Source: Rubricella aquisinus (GTDB taxonomy: Bacteria; Pseudomonadota; Alphaproteobacteria; Rhodobacterales; Rhodobacteraceae). Taken from it: 64,000 nt of DNA. The stretch is from the NCBI RefSeq assembly GCF_014199445.1, contig NZ_JACIJS010000004.1:1-64000 (forward strand), in the 5' to 3' direction. Each line of letters starts with the position of its first letter. Position 1 is the first letter of the stretch. The notes under the pieces were generated by a model, which did no database searches, was not told the DNA's origin, and saw only the letters and a program-made list of their open reading frames with translations. The translations under genes were made by a program, and so were the position numbers. Shown here piece after piece: positions 28,193 through 35,617 of the stretch.

Positions 28193-28230
28193 ATTGGAAC
28201 GTTCCATAATTGCTATTGGAACGTTCCAAT
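28193..28230 (-). promoter_or_regulatory. two tandem LacI-type operators in front of the catabolic operon
   Basis: ATTGGAACGTTCCAAT at 28215-28230 is a perfect 16-bp palindrome. A second copy, ATTGGAACGTTCCAT, lies at 28193-28207 with the same TGGAACGTTCCA core. Their centres (28200/28201 and 28222/28223) are 22 bp apart, close to two helical turns, so two dimers could bind on one face. The central CG and TGG...CCA arms are typical of LacI-family sites. They lie 30-67 bases upstream of the CoA-transferase ATG. A possible -10 element (CATAAT on the minus strand) just upstream would make this a roadblock repressor site. Binding by the LacI protein at 14196-15200 is inferred. Confidence 0.82.
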
Positions 28231-28618
28231 TATGACAAGCAAAAAGTTGAGAGGATCAAAAACCTATTCATTTCATAGGCTAAGAGGGCTTCCAGCGCGC
28301 AAATGAGTGCCGATCTCGATCTTTGACAACCGCAAAATCGCCTGCCTGTTTGGGCCGACTCAAATCGGCCCAAACTGGAGCGTTTCGATCAATCGGCCTG
28401 ATTATGGTGCTTGGGATCATGTCTCAGGTGTCCCCTGACCTGTTTGCCTTGGCCCGTGTTCCTGATCTCCTCCGTGTTGAAGGTCACCAGACACCGAATT
28501 GCAGCCCACATCAGGAGCAGGCTGTCGCTGGGGCTCACATTTGCGCAAGAGGCTTGTTATCTCAGCAAAGAAGCATTATTTTCTGGCTAGACAGATAGCT
28601 AGCTTAATGGAGCAAACC
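28231..28618. other. intergenic region with inverted repeat
   Basis: No gene is supported here. An 11-bp perfect inverted repeat (28348-28358 and 28365-28375, arms GTTTGGGCCGA / TCGGCCCAAAC, 6-base loop) forms a stable stem-loop but has no T-run. An 8-bp palindrome AGCTAGCT at 28597-28604 just before the antitoxin gene could be its autoregulatory operator. Confidence 0.5.
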
Positions 28619-28861
28619 ATGCTCACCCTCCAAGATGCCAAAAACAAATTCAGCGCCGTGGTGGATGCCGCCCTTTCTGGCCGCCCGCAAGAGGTCACGC
28701 GCCGTGGCAAACCGGCGGTCGTTGTTCTTGCGGCAACGGAATACGCGCGGCTTGTGGCTGTGGATCAAAAGCAGCGGGAGCGTTTTACGGAGCATCTCCT
28801 CGCGTTTCCCGGCGAAACGCCGCCCCGCGCCGAAGCCAAGCCGCGCGATGTCGCGTTCTGA
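28619..28861 (+). CDS. Phd/YefM-type antitoxin
   Basis: An 80-residue small protein starting MLTLQDAKNKFSAVVDAA, the N-terminal DNA-binding pattern of Phd/YefM antitoxins. The middle segment RRGKPAVVVLAATEYARL is the usual end of that domain, and the acidic/proline-rich tail probably wraps the toxin. ATG at 28619 is preceded by GGAG seven bases away. The stop overlaps the toxin start (TGATG), the standard arrangement for a toxin-antitoxin operon. Confidence 0.9.
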   Translation: MLTLQDAKNKFSAVVDAALSGRPQEVTRRGKPAVVVLAATEYARLVAVDQKQRERFTEHLLAFPGETPPRAEAKPRDVAF

Positions 28862-29262
28862 TGTTCATCCTTGATACGAATGTCCTCTCTGCCGTCCGGC
28901 GGGCGGATCGCGCCCCGCAGGTCGCCGCGTGGCTTGGAAAACAAGCGGATAGTGACCTGTTCCTGAGCGTCATCACGCTCGGAGAGATCGCGCGTGGCAT
29001 CCGCCTGCAAGAGCCGAAAAACCCCGATTTTGCGCGCGATCTGGGGCAATGGCTGGACCGAACCGAAACGGTTTTTGCTGATCGGATCCTGCCATTCGAC
29101 GCCGCCGATGCCCGCCTTTGGGGCGCGCTCTCCGCCAAGATCGGGCATCCCGGCGCGGATCTGATGATTGCCGCACAGGCGCTGGCGCGCGGGGCGTCGG
29201 TCGTGACCGGCAATGTGGATGATTTCGCGCCCACGGGTGCGAAGATCGTGAACCCGTTCTGA
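28861..29262 (+). CDS. vapC: PIN-domain toxin of VapC/FitB type
   Basis: A 133-residue PIN ribonuclease. The acidic active site can be read as D5 (FILDTNVLS), E42 (LGEIARG), D100 (GADLMIAAQA) and D120/D121 (TGNVDDF), so it looks intact. VapC-type toxins cleave RNA and are neutralised by the co-translated antitoxin. The mobile-type pair marks the start of the accessory region. Confidence 0.92.
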   Translation: MFILDTNVLSAVRRADRAPQVAAWLGKQADSDLFLSVITLGEIARGIRLQEPKNPDFARDLGQWLDRTETVFADRILPFDAADARLWGALSAKIGHPGADLMIAAQALARGASVVTGNVDDFAPTGAKIVNPF

Positions 29263-29547
29263 TCCGCTATCCGCCAATCCTTTTGGGATATGCATATCCG
29301 ATGTAGCCTTAGGTGTACTCTTTTTCTGCTGGTGCTTATTTATTTTCAATTCGTTTCTAGAAATTTTAGCGCGATCAATACAAAAATCAAGATAGTGTAT
29401 TATTTCTGTATTTGGCTGATCGCTCAAAGATATTTAGTATATGATGAGAAAATCATAAAAATATTCTCCAAACTATTCAGATTTTGCCGAGATGCTGCCG
29501 ATATTTTCAATTGTTGGCCATAATGGAATGCCGCTAGGCGGGGCGGT
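29263..29547. other. AT-rich junction
   Basis: About 285 bases; the part from 29290 to 29520 is much richer in A and T than both neighbours. A 77-codon frame at 29290-29523 encodes a hydrophobic, low-complexity peptide with no ribosome site and is not called. The sharp return to GC-rich coding sequence at about 29524 suggests a recombination or deletion joint. Confidence 0.45.
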
Positions 29548-30240
29548 TTGGATGAGCATTTGCTGGCGCGGGCGATGGATTGGCTAAGGGTGCTGGCGGA
29601 CACAACACTGTATCTGAGCAAGGCAAAGCTGCACGCGCGAACTGACCGGGCGGGCGACGTTCCGGCTTTATGGGATCGTACCATGAGCGGCGAAGGGCTG
29701 GACCGGGACTTGGCGGACCTGCCGCCGGAGCTGCGCTGGCGCACATGGATGGCGCGGGTGGAGGCGGTGCTGTTCGCGAGTGCGGCGCCGGTCGCGCGGG
29801 GCGATCTGGCGCGCGTGGTGGGGCAGGGCGTGTCGGTGGAGATGCTGATTGCCGACATTGCAGGGGCGCTGGCGGATCGGCCCTATGAGGTGGCGCAGGT
29901 GGCAGGCGGATGGATGCTGCGCACGCGCGCGCACTACGCCGATGCAATCAAGGCGGCAGCGGATCTGGGCCCGGCGAAACTGGCGTTTACCGAGGCGGAG
30001 ATGGGTGTGCTTTGCGCCATCGCGTATCACCAACCGATCGACCGGGCCGGGCTTAAGGATATCTTCGGCAAGGATGTGAGCCGCGACCTGCTGGCCCGGC
30101 TCCGCCACAAGAACCTGATCGCCTCGGGCCCAAGATCACCGCGCCCGGGCGCGCCGCACAGCTTCGTGACGACCGAAACGTTCCTCGCGACATTCGATTT
30201 GCAGAGCCTCAGGGATTTGCCAGAATTGGAGCTGCGCTGA
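29548..30240 (+). CDS. scpB: ScpB-like protein with N-terminal extension
   Basis: From the ATG at 29683 (MSGEGLDRDL) the 185-residue part resembles ScpB proteins: an acidic start, the helix RWRTWMARVEAVLFAS, two winged-helix repeats, and the motif IAYHQPIDRAGLKDIFGK. ScpB works with SMC and ScpA in chromosome condensation. The frame is open 45 codons further up to TTG 29548, and past it to 29524, encoding LLARAMDWLRVLADTTLYLSK-like sequence that is not part of normal ScpB. Either the extension is the C-terminus of another gene fused by a deletion at the AT-rich junction, or translation really starts at 29683. No scpA is nearby, so this is a paralogue of mobile-element type rather than the housekeeping copy. 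Confidence 0.75.
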   Translation: MDEHLLARAMDWLRVLADTTLYLSKAKLHARTDRAGDVPALWDRTMSGEGLDRDLADLPPELRWRTWMARVEAVLFASAAPVARGDLARVVGQGVSVEMLIADIAGALADRPYEVAQVAGGWMLRTRAHYADAIKAAADLGPAKLAFTEAEMGVLCAIAYHQPIDRAGLKDIFGKDVSRDLLARLRHKNLIASGPRSPRPGAPHSFVTTETFLATFDLQSLRDLPELELR

Positions 30241-30678
30241 GCCGTGCGTCGCACTTTTATGTTTCGATAGGTCTGCACGTTCGTTGCAGGTGAGGGCTGA
30301 AGAGATGATCATTTGGGGTGAAATTACCAGCAGCGATTGGTTGTCCCAATGGTCCTGTCTGGCGACTTGTTGCTTTATGTCGAATGATTGGTGAGGCCAA
30401 TTTTGGATGATCAGGCAGAAGGCGCTGCGGGAGACTTATCGCCATGCGTATGTGGCGCTGATGTGGTTTTCGTCCCTTGCTCGGCGAGGTATCATCAGTG
30501 ATCGGCCGAGGGTGACGCACCGCTTACGAGGAGGCCCAGCAGATTGCCACTGACAGGCTCTGGTCGGACGACCACGAACGGCCCTGCCTAGGTAACGGCG
30601 GGACCATAACCGCGCAGTGACTGAGGATGGTCGCTTAAATTCTACGACATAGCGCCTGCAAAGACCGGCGGACCACAG
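30241..30678. other. intergenic region, no gene seen
   Basis: About 440 bases between the ScpB-like gene and the next minus-strand gene. The frames present are short, lack ribosome sites and match no family I know. It may hold decayed mobile-element DNA, but no inverted terminal repeat or transposase motif could be recognised. Confidence 0.4.
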
Positions 30679-31110
30679 TCACTTCACCTCAAACTCGTTC
30701 AAAAGCTCACGCATCCATTTTGAAACACTGGGCCATGAGTATGATCTGTATTTGCTCCAAGACACCGAAGAATTGACCTTTCCGGTGGCCTCGATCCGAT
30801 CTGCCATCTCATCATGCGGATAAACGTAGACCTGACCCCCATCGACAAATGCGATATACAAGCCCTTGCCAACATACTTGCTATCAATCGTCATACGGCC
30901 TTTGAGTTGGACGCGATAGAACCGCTCCCCGTCATTATGGTAAGCGATGAAATCAGCGCCCAACCAATCATCCGAAAGTAAGATGCTGTTATACCCATAT
31001 TCTGCAAGGCGACCGGCCACGCGGTGAAAGTTGTAGGTTTCTTTCTGGCGGGAATTCAGCTTCCCGTAGTCCACTTTACGCAATGCGAGCGGTTCGGTTG
31101 GGTGGGTCAT
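30679..31110 (-). CDS. small PD-(D/E)xK-like hypothetical protein
   Basis: A 143-residue cytoplasmic protein. A conserved core (NFHRVAGRLAEYGYNSI, DDWLGADFIAYH, then RVQLKGRMTID) resembles the Glu/Asp/Q-x-K pattern of PD-(D/E)xK nuclease-fold proteins of the DUF4365-like type. The Asp of GADF and the Lys of QLKGR would be the active-site residues. ATG at 31110 follows AAGGGGG. It stands alone, so its role is unknown; possibilities are a solitary nuclease or a defence-related protein. Confidence 0.6.
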   Translation of the reverse strand: MTHPTEPLALRKVDYGKLNSRQKETYNFHRVAGRLAEYGYNSILLSDDWLGADFIAYHNDGERFYRVQLKGRMTIDSKYVGKGLYIAFVDGGQVYVYPHDEMADRIEATGKVNSSVSWSKYRSYSWPSVSKWMRELLNEFEVK

Positions 31111-31706
31111 ACGGCCCCCTTATTGATCATTTAGGTGTAGAGCGCAAAAAGTATCACTAGGCTTTCGGTAAAGTTAAGGAAGCGGCCGATGTAGTTTTTG
31201 GGATCGTCGCATTAATTCTTGAAGTCGGCCAGATATTGATTGTTGAGGTTGAGCATGGCGCGCCAAAAACAGCTCTGATCCGCGTTTTGACAGCGTCCGG
31301 CACATCTATCGAAAATGGCGCAACGACATCATTGAAAGCGGCGATGAAGCGGCTGCTCGGATATCGCCAAAGCGCCCGCTCACTCCGATCAGACAAGGCG
31401 ACCCGCAGCGGTATAGAAACAATCCGAACCATCAAACACAGCCATATCCATAAAAAATAATCGGGCGTCCCTAGTGAGATCGCGTTTATCGAACGACTTT
31501 TTTGGCACCAATGAATGACCTTTGGTAGTGAACAGCCTTCGACCGTCCTCATCCCATTGATGCAACAGTCCCTTTTCTGTTGCGACGTTTCGAATTCAAT
31601 TCTGCTTTGTAACGTATCGCTTGTGTGTCAGGGTGGCTCAGATCCAAAAGCGTCGTCGGGGCGCATGGACTTCTGCTGGACGTTTCAACACCAAGGAGAA
31701 CTGGAA
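31111..31706. other. region upstream of the lanthipeptide cluster
   Basis: About 600 bases with overlapping frames on both strands (roughly 31160-31550 minus, 31170-31460 plus), neither recognised and neither with a clear ribosome site. The promoter of the lanthipeptide precursor genes should lie at the right end, but no clear -35/-10 pair could be fixed. Confidence 0.4.
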
Positions 31707-32003
31707 ATGACGATGACACCAGGTAGCGCTTATGATGCGGTGGGCACCCTCACGCTGGCTGAGCAGGCAGTGCTTGCCGCTGAATTGGGTGGAGATTTTG
31801 CCGATCCTGCAGGCGCAACAGACAGTGCCCAGGCAGTGCCCCCGATCACACGGATGCACATGTATTGTGGTCCCGCGTCAAAAGACGCCGCACAGGCGGT
31901 GGTGCCGATAACGGTTTATGGCTCTTATTGTGGGCATGCGCCAAGTGACACCGCGCAGGCAGCGATACCAGTCACGATGCTGCACCCTGCTTGTCATTTC
32001 TGA
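31707..32003 (+). CDS. class II lanthipeptide precursor 1 (three repeated core units)
   Basis: A 98-residue precursor with ATG at 31707, eight bases after AAGGAG. Residues 1-43 form the leader, with helix LTLAEQAVLAAELGG and a double-glycine at 28-29; it contains no Cys. The core region has three units of 21, 21 and 18 residues starting at D39, D60 and D81. Each opens with D-[STA]-AQA and carries a Pro-[IV]-Thr and a Cys with exactly five residues between: T48-C54, T69-C75, T90-C96. Those are the only Cys residues. A LanM enzyme would dehydrate the Thr and add the Cys, giving one seven-residue methyllanthionine ring per unit. The leader end (DSAQA) and the inter-unit linkers (DAAQA, DTAQA) are alike, suggesting a repeated cleavage site. 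I do not know a described lanthipeptide of this pattern. Confidence 0.88.
   Translation: MTMTPGSAYDAVGTLTLAEQAVLAAELGGDFADPAGATDSAQAVPPITRMHMYCGPASKDAAQAVVPITVYGSYCGHAPSDTAQAAIPVTMLHPACHF
31821..32000 (+). repeat. three tandem core-peptide units in precursor 1
   Basis: Units at 31821-31883, 31884-31946 and 31947-32000, the first two exactly 63 bases. The shared protein pattern is D-x-A-Q-A-x2-P-[IV]-T-x5-C, followed in the first two by Gly. The last unit ends after Cys-His-Phe. The repeat is clear at protein level and diverged at base level. Confidence 0.9.
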
Positions 32004-32212
32004 CCGACCCGGATTACGGGGCTGATCGGTGTAATGGCCCATATCTTCAATGGGTTGCATGCGGCACAAATCGTCAATGACCTCAAGCGGCTTGTTCGAT
32101 TTGGCGCAAGGCTATAGCGTGATAATTGTTCTGAACGGTCCCTTAAGACCCAAATGAATTGTCAAAGGGCATTTAACGGTGTCATGCGGCATAACAACAA
32201 GGAGAGTTACGA

Positions 32213-32476
32213 ATGACAATGACACCAGGAAGTGCACATGACGCAGTGGCGGGCCTGACACTCGCCGAGCAGGCGTTGCTTGCCGCTGAACTTGGGGGAG
32301 CGTTGGCCGATCCCGCATCTGCAACCGACACAGCCCTCGCGGTGCCGTTTCCCACACAGATGGGTCCGTTTTGCGGTCATGCGCCGAGGGACACTGCGCT
32401 TGCGGGACCGGCAATTACGCTGATGTTCGGGCCGGTTTGCGGCCGTGCGCCAAGTGACAGCACGCGGGCCGTGTGA
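32213..32476 (+). CDS. class II lanthipeptide precursor 2 (two core units plus remnant)
   Basis: An 87-residue paralogue of precursor 1, with the same AAGGAG ribosome site. Leader residues 1-43 match precursor 1 at 34 of 43 positions with no gap. Core units start at D39 and D60, with T48-C54 (five residues between) and T69-C76 (six between). A third unit is cut to the six residues SDSTRAV minus its first, ending at the stop. Linkers read DTALA instead of DTAQA. Two Cys are present, both in the core. The strong leader conservation and freely varying core positions are what is expected for two substrates of one LanM. It lies 209 bases after precursor 1 and 290 bases before the synthetase gene. 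Confidence 0.87.
   Translation: MTMTPGSAHDAVAGLTLAEQALLAAELGGALADPASATDTALAVPFPTQMGPFCGHAPRDTALAGPAITLMFGPVCGRAPSDSTRAV
32327..32473 (+). repeat. core-peptide units in precursor 2
   Basis: Units at 32327-32389 (21 residues) and 32390-32455 (22 residues), followed by a truncated third start at 32456-32473. The pattern is D-T-A-L-A, then Thr-x5/6-Cys-Gly-[HR]-Ala-Pro. Confidence 0.85.
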
Positions 32477-32766
32477 CCATTAGACAGGATGAAGCTATCA
32501 TCTTGTGTTGGTCGCATCAGATTGCACGCGGGTGAGGGGCCGCTTTATGCGGTCGTTCACGATTGGTGACATCGGATGCGAAGGCATCTGCCAGCGTGTT
32601 TCGTTGATAAAAGACCCTCGCGCGGTACAGACCGCCGCGCGCGGGGAACACCTCACCGGTGTAAGGTTGCGGACAGTTTGCTCATGGTCGTGAAAACCGC
32701 GCGTATTCGCGGGGAACCCTGACGGGGTTGTCCGCTCATCTAAGAACCGGGGTGGCGGTGCCGCTG
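32477..32766 (+). other. leader region between precursor 2 and the synthetase gene
   Basis: No third precursor is seen. A GC-rich stem-loop (CGCGCGG 32619-32625, CCGCGCG 32635-32641, 9-base loop) lies here with no T-run. It could limit read-through from the highly expressed precursor genes into the synthetase gene, a common arrangement in lanthipeptide operons; that role is inferred. Confidence 0.45.
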
Positions 32767-35574
32767 ATGAACGCCTCTCTTCAAGTCAAGTCAGATTTGA
32801 CGGACGGTCAGCCTGCGGCGACCGCGCTTGATGTGTTTGGCGATCTTTTCGATGAGCGGATAGCCGAGACCGCAGCTTTGATCGCGTGGCCCCCTGCGTT
32901 TGCCCCTCAAGCACGGCGCGACCTGACGGAGGCGTTGCGCGAACGGCTGGTCTGGGCGCATGAGCTTGCGCTTTACGAGGATTTCGCGGTTTTTCGGATA
33001 CTCTCTGAACGGCAGGCCGCTGAGGGCACGGCCACGCGCCCGGATTGGTTCGCGGTATGGCATGTTGGTATGCAGCAGCAGGGTGGGTTTGACCGACTGC
33101 TCGAAAAACGGCCGCTTCTGACAGAGTATAGCGAACAGATCACCGCGCAATGGTGCCGCAACACGCAGGCCCTGATCGCGCGGCTTACAGCGGACCGACC
33201 CACCCTTATCGCTGAAGGGTTCCTCGCGGAGGGGGCTGGCGCGGTCACTGAGGTCACTCAGGGGCTGTCTGATCCGCATGATGGGGGGCAATCGGTCGCG
33301 ATCTTGCGGTTTGAGGATGGCACGCGCCTTGTCTACAAACCCCGCTCGATGGAGGGTGATGCCCGGTTCCATGCCCATATCGCTGACCTGACAGCCAAAG
33401 GCGCGCCCGAAGCGTTGCGCGCGCCGCGTGTTCTGGCCCGGGCCGGGTATGGTTGGGCCGAAGTGATAGAGGCCGCCCCGTTGCGCGATCCGGCGGATGC
33501 CGGGCGGTTCTATGCGCGGGCGGGCGCGCTGTTGGCCCTGCTCCAGCGGCTTCGCGCCACGGATTTTCATTTTGAGAATGTGATCGCCTGCGGTGAATGT
33601 CCGGTTCCGGTTGATCTGGAAACGCTTTTCCAGCCGCTTGATAACCCGGCCCGCCCCACGCCAATCCGGGCGGAGATGGTGCGCAGATCGGTGTTGAGCA
33701 TCTACTCCACCCATTACCTGACCTCCCGCGCGGCAGGGGGTGTCGTTGGCGAGATGGCGGACCCTTCGGGTCGGGAAAACGATGCGGAGCTGTCCCAACA
33801 GGTTTGGCGTTACAGCAATCCGCGCACCGCCGGGATGCGGCGGGGCCAACATGCCGTGCCAGTGGAGAGGGCCACCAACCTGCCGCATTTTGAGGGCGAA
33901 ACAATCCCGGCCAAGCCCCATGCGCGCGCCATGGTCGATGGATATGAAGCATACCAATCCTTTCTTGAGCACGCATTAGAGCCGGGCTGGGACGCGCGCT
34001 ATGCCGATGTTCCGCTGCGTTGGGTGCGACGGGCGACGCAGGAGTATGGTGACCTTCAGGACGCGGTGCGATTGCCGGAAACCCTCGCATCAGTGGAGGC
34101 TCGCGATGCGCTGCTGAAGACCAAAGTCACCGCGCCCGTTGAGGCCGTGGCAGAGGCGGAGAGGATCGCCCTGTGCAGGCTTGATGTCCCGAAATTCACC
34201 TTTCAGCGGGACGATAATCGCGTGTGGGAAAACGGGGATGAGGTTGCCCGCGATGCCATCACACCCGCCGATCCGTGGCCGTCCTTTGGTTGGAATATAC
34301 AATCGGAGGCCACGAGCCTTGGCCTGACCCTAGATCAACATTGGGTGTTGCGACAGCAGCCCCTGCTAGAGGATTTGCCCACGCCGCTGACGGCAGAGGC
34401 GGCGATTGCAGAGGCAACCCGGCTGGGGGATTACCTGATCTCGCGGGCGACCTGCGCGGATGGGCGCGCGAATTGGCATGGCCTCGATATACCGCAGGGG
34501 GGAGAGCGGTTTGACGTTTGCCCGATGGAGGCGGACCTTTATTCCGGGCTCGCCGGGCCAGTGCTGTTCCTGACGCTGCTGGCGAAGATGACCCATGAGC
34601 CGCGCTTTGGCGCGATGGCAGATGCGGCGGCCTTGACGCTGACGGATGGCCTGCACGGGCGGCTTGATACGCCGATGCCCAGCGGTGGGTTTTCGGGGCC
34701 GCTTTCCGGGGCGTATGGGCTTGACCTCGCCGCGGAACTCAGGGGGGAGGCGACACCATCCGCCGCAACCGCGCTCGCCATGGCGCTGTCGCCTGAGGCG
34801 CTGCGATCTGACCGTGCGCTTGATATCGTCGGTGGCTCTGCCGGGCTGATCCTTATCCTGCTTCGGTTCTGGCGCAGGACCGGTCACGCAGGTTTCCTTG
34901 ACCGGGCGGAGATCGCGGCGCGCGTGCTCCATGAACACGCGGAAAGCGCGGAGCATGGCCTGTGGTCAACGGCTCAGGCCGCGCGGCCCTTGGTCGGGTT
35001 CAGTCACGGCACGACGGGCATCCGCTTTGCACTCGATACATTGCGTGCGGCGCGGCCAAGCGCGCTCTTGGATGTCCTGATCGCCCGCGCCGCACGCTAT
35101 GAGGCGGATATTGTCCGGCGGTCCGGTGGGCGGATACCTGACTTGCGGCCCGAAGGTGCCACACCGGAGACGGCCACCTGCCCTGACCAATGGTGCCACG
35201 GGATGGGCGGCGCAGCCCTTGCGCAGAGCTTTTCCGAAGGGCGCTGGCCCATGGCCGATGGTCCCGAAGCGGCCTGTGCGCAGCTTGCCCAATCCTCGAA
35301 AACGCGGCTTGATGATCTGTGTTGCGGGGCAATGGGTCAGGTGATGATCCTCGATCAAGCGGGCCGAAGGATGGGGCAAGAGGATTTGCGGATCACGGCG
35401 CGGCGGCGGGCGGCGGCGTGCCTCAGCCATGCGGCGCGCGCGGGGAGCTACCGCCTGTTCTCAGGCGATATGTTCTATGCCCCCGGATTTATGAAAGGCG
35501 TGTCCGGCATCGGGTATGCTTTCCTGTCCCTTGGATCGGTTGAGCGTGTGCCCAACCCGTTATGTTTGGAATGA
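32767..35574 (+). CDS. lanM: class II lanthipeptide synthetase LanM
   Basis: A 935-residue bifunctional enzyme that dehydrates Ser/Thr in the precursors and cyclises them with Cys. The N-terminal dehydratase (DUF4135, about 90-480) has the kinase-like VYKPRSM and the ATP-site segment DFHFEN (266-271) followed by PVPVDLETLF. The C-terminal LanC-like cyclase (about 580-935) has the glycine-rich GFSHGTTGI repeat type. Its zinc ligands are C810 (WCHG) and C852-C853 (CCG), so the usual His of CHG is replaced by Cys, as in the ProcM group of substrate-tolerant LanMs. ATG at 32767 has GGGGTGG upstream; TTG at 32728 or a GTG between are alternatives. No leader-cleaving transporter or protease gene is adjacent. 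Confidence 0.93.
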   Translation: MNASLQVKSDLTDGQPAATALDVFGDLFDERIAETAALIAWPPAFAPQARRDLTEALRERLVWAHELALYEDFAVFRILSERQAAEGTATRPDWFAVWHVGMQQQGGFDRLLEKRPLLTEYSEQITAQWCRNTQALIARLTADRPTLIAEGFLAEGAGAVTEVTQGLSDPHDGGQSVAILRFEDGTRLVYKPRSMEGDARFHAHIADLTAKGAPEALRAPRVLARAGYGWAEVIEAAPLRDPADAGRFYARAGALLALLQRLRATDFHFENVIACGECPVPVDLETLFQPLDNPARPTPIRAEMVRRSVLSIYSTHYLTSRAAGGVVGEMADPSGRENDAELSQQVWRYSNPRTAGMRRGQHAVPVERATNLPHFEGETIPAKPHARAMVDGYEAYQSFLEHALEPGWDARYADVPLRWVRRATQEYGDLQDAVRLPETLASVEARDALLKTKVTAPVEAVAEAERIALCRLDVPKFTFQRDDNRVWENGDEVARDAITPADPWPSFGWNIQSEATSLGLTLDQHWVLRQQPLLEDLPTPLTAEAAIAEATRLGDYLISRATCADGRANWHGLDIPQGGERFDVCPMEADLYSGLAGPVLFLTLLAKMTHEPRFGAMADAAALTLTDGLHGRLDTPMPSGGFSGPLSGAYGLDLAAELRGEATPSAATALAMALSPEALRSDRALDIVGGSAGLILILLRFWRRTGHAGFLDRAEIAARVLHEHAESAEHGLWSTAQAARPLVGFSHGTTGIRFALDTLRAARPSALLDVLIARAARYEADIVRRSGGRIPDLRPEGATPETATCPDQWCHGMGGAALAQSFSEGRWPMADGPEAACAQLAQSSKTRLDDLCCGAMGQVMILDQAGRRMGQEDLRITARRRAAACLSHAARAGSYRLFSGDMFYAPGFMKGVSGIGYAFLSLGSVERVPNPLCLE

Positions 35575-35617
35575 GATGTTGCATGGGGTGTGACGGAATG
35601 TGTAACGGTGGCGCGCG

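Noticed and set aside
28348-28375. 11-bp inverted repeat as an intrinsic terminator
   Set aside because: Lies upstream of both flanking operons, not after a gene, and has no T-run; kept only as a repeat note.
31157-31552. 131-codon minus-strand frame upstream of the lanthipeptide genes
   Set aside because: Overlaps an equally open plus-strand frame, has low-complexity Ser/Thr/Ile-rich sequence and no ribosome site; considered as a transposase fragment but no transposase motif was found.
32004-32212. search for an additional precursor between the two lanthipeptide precursor genes
   Set aside because: No frame with the conserved leader or a Thr-x5-Cys unit is present.
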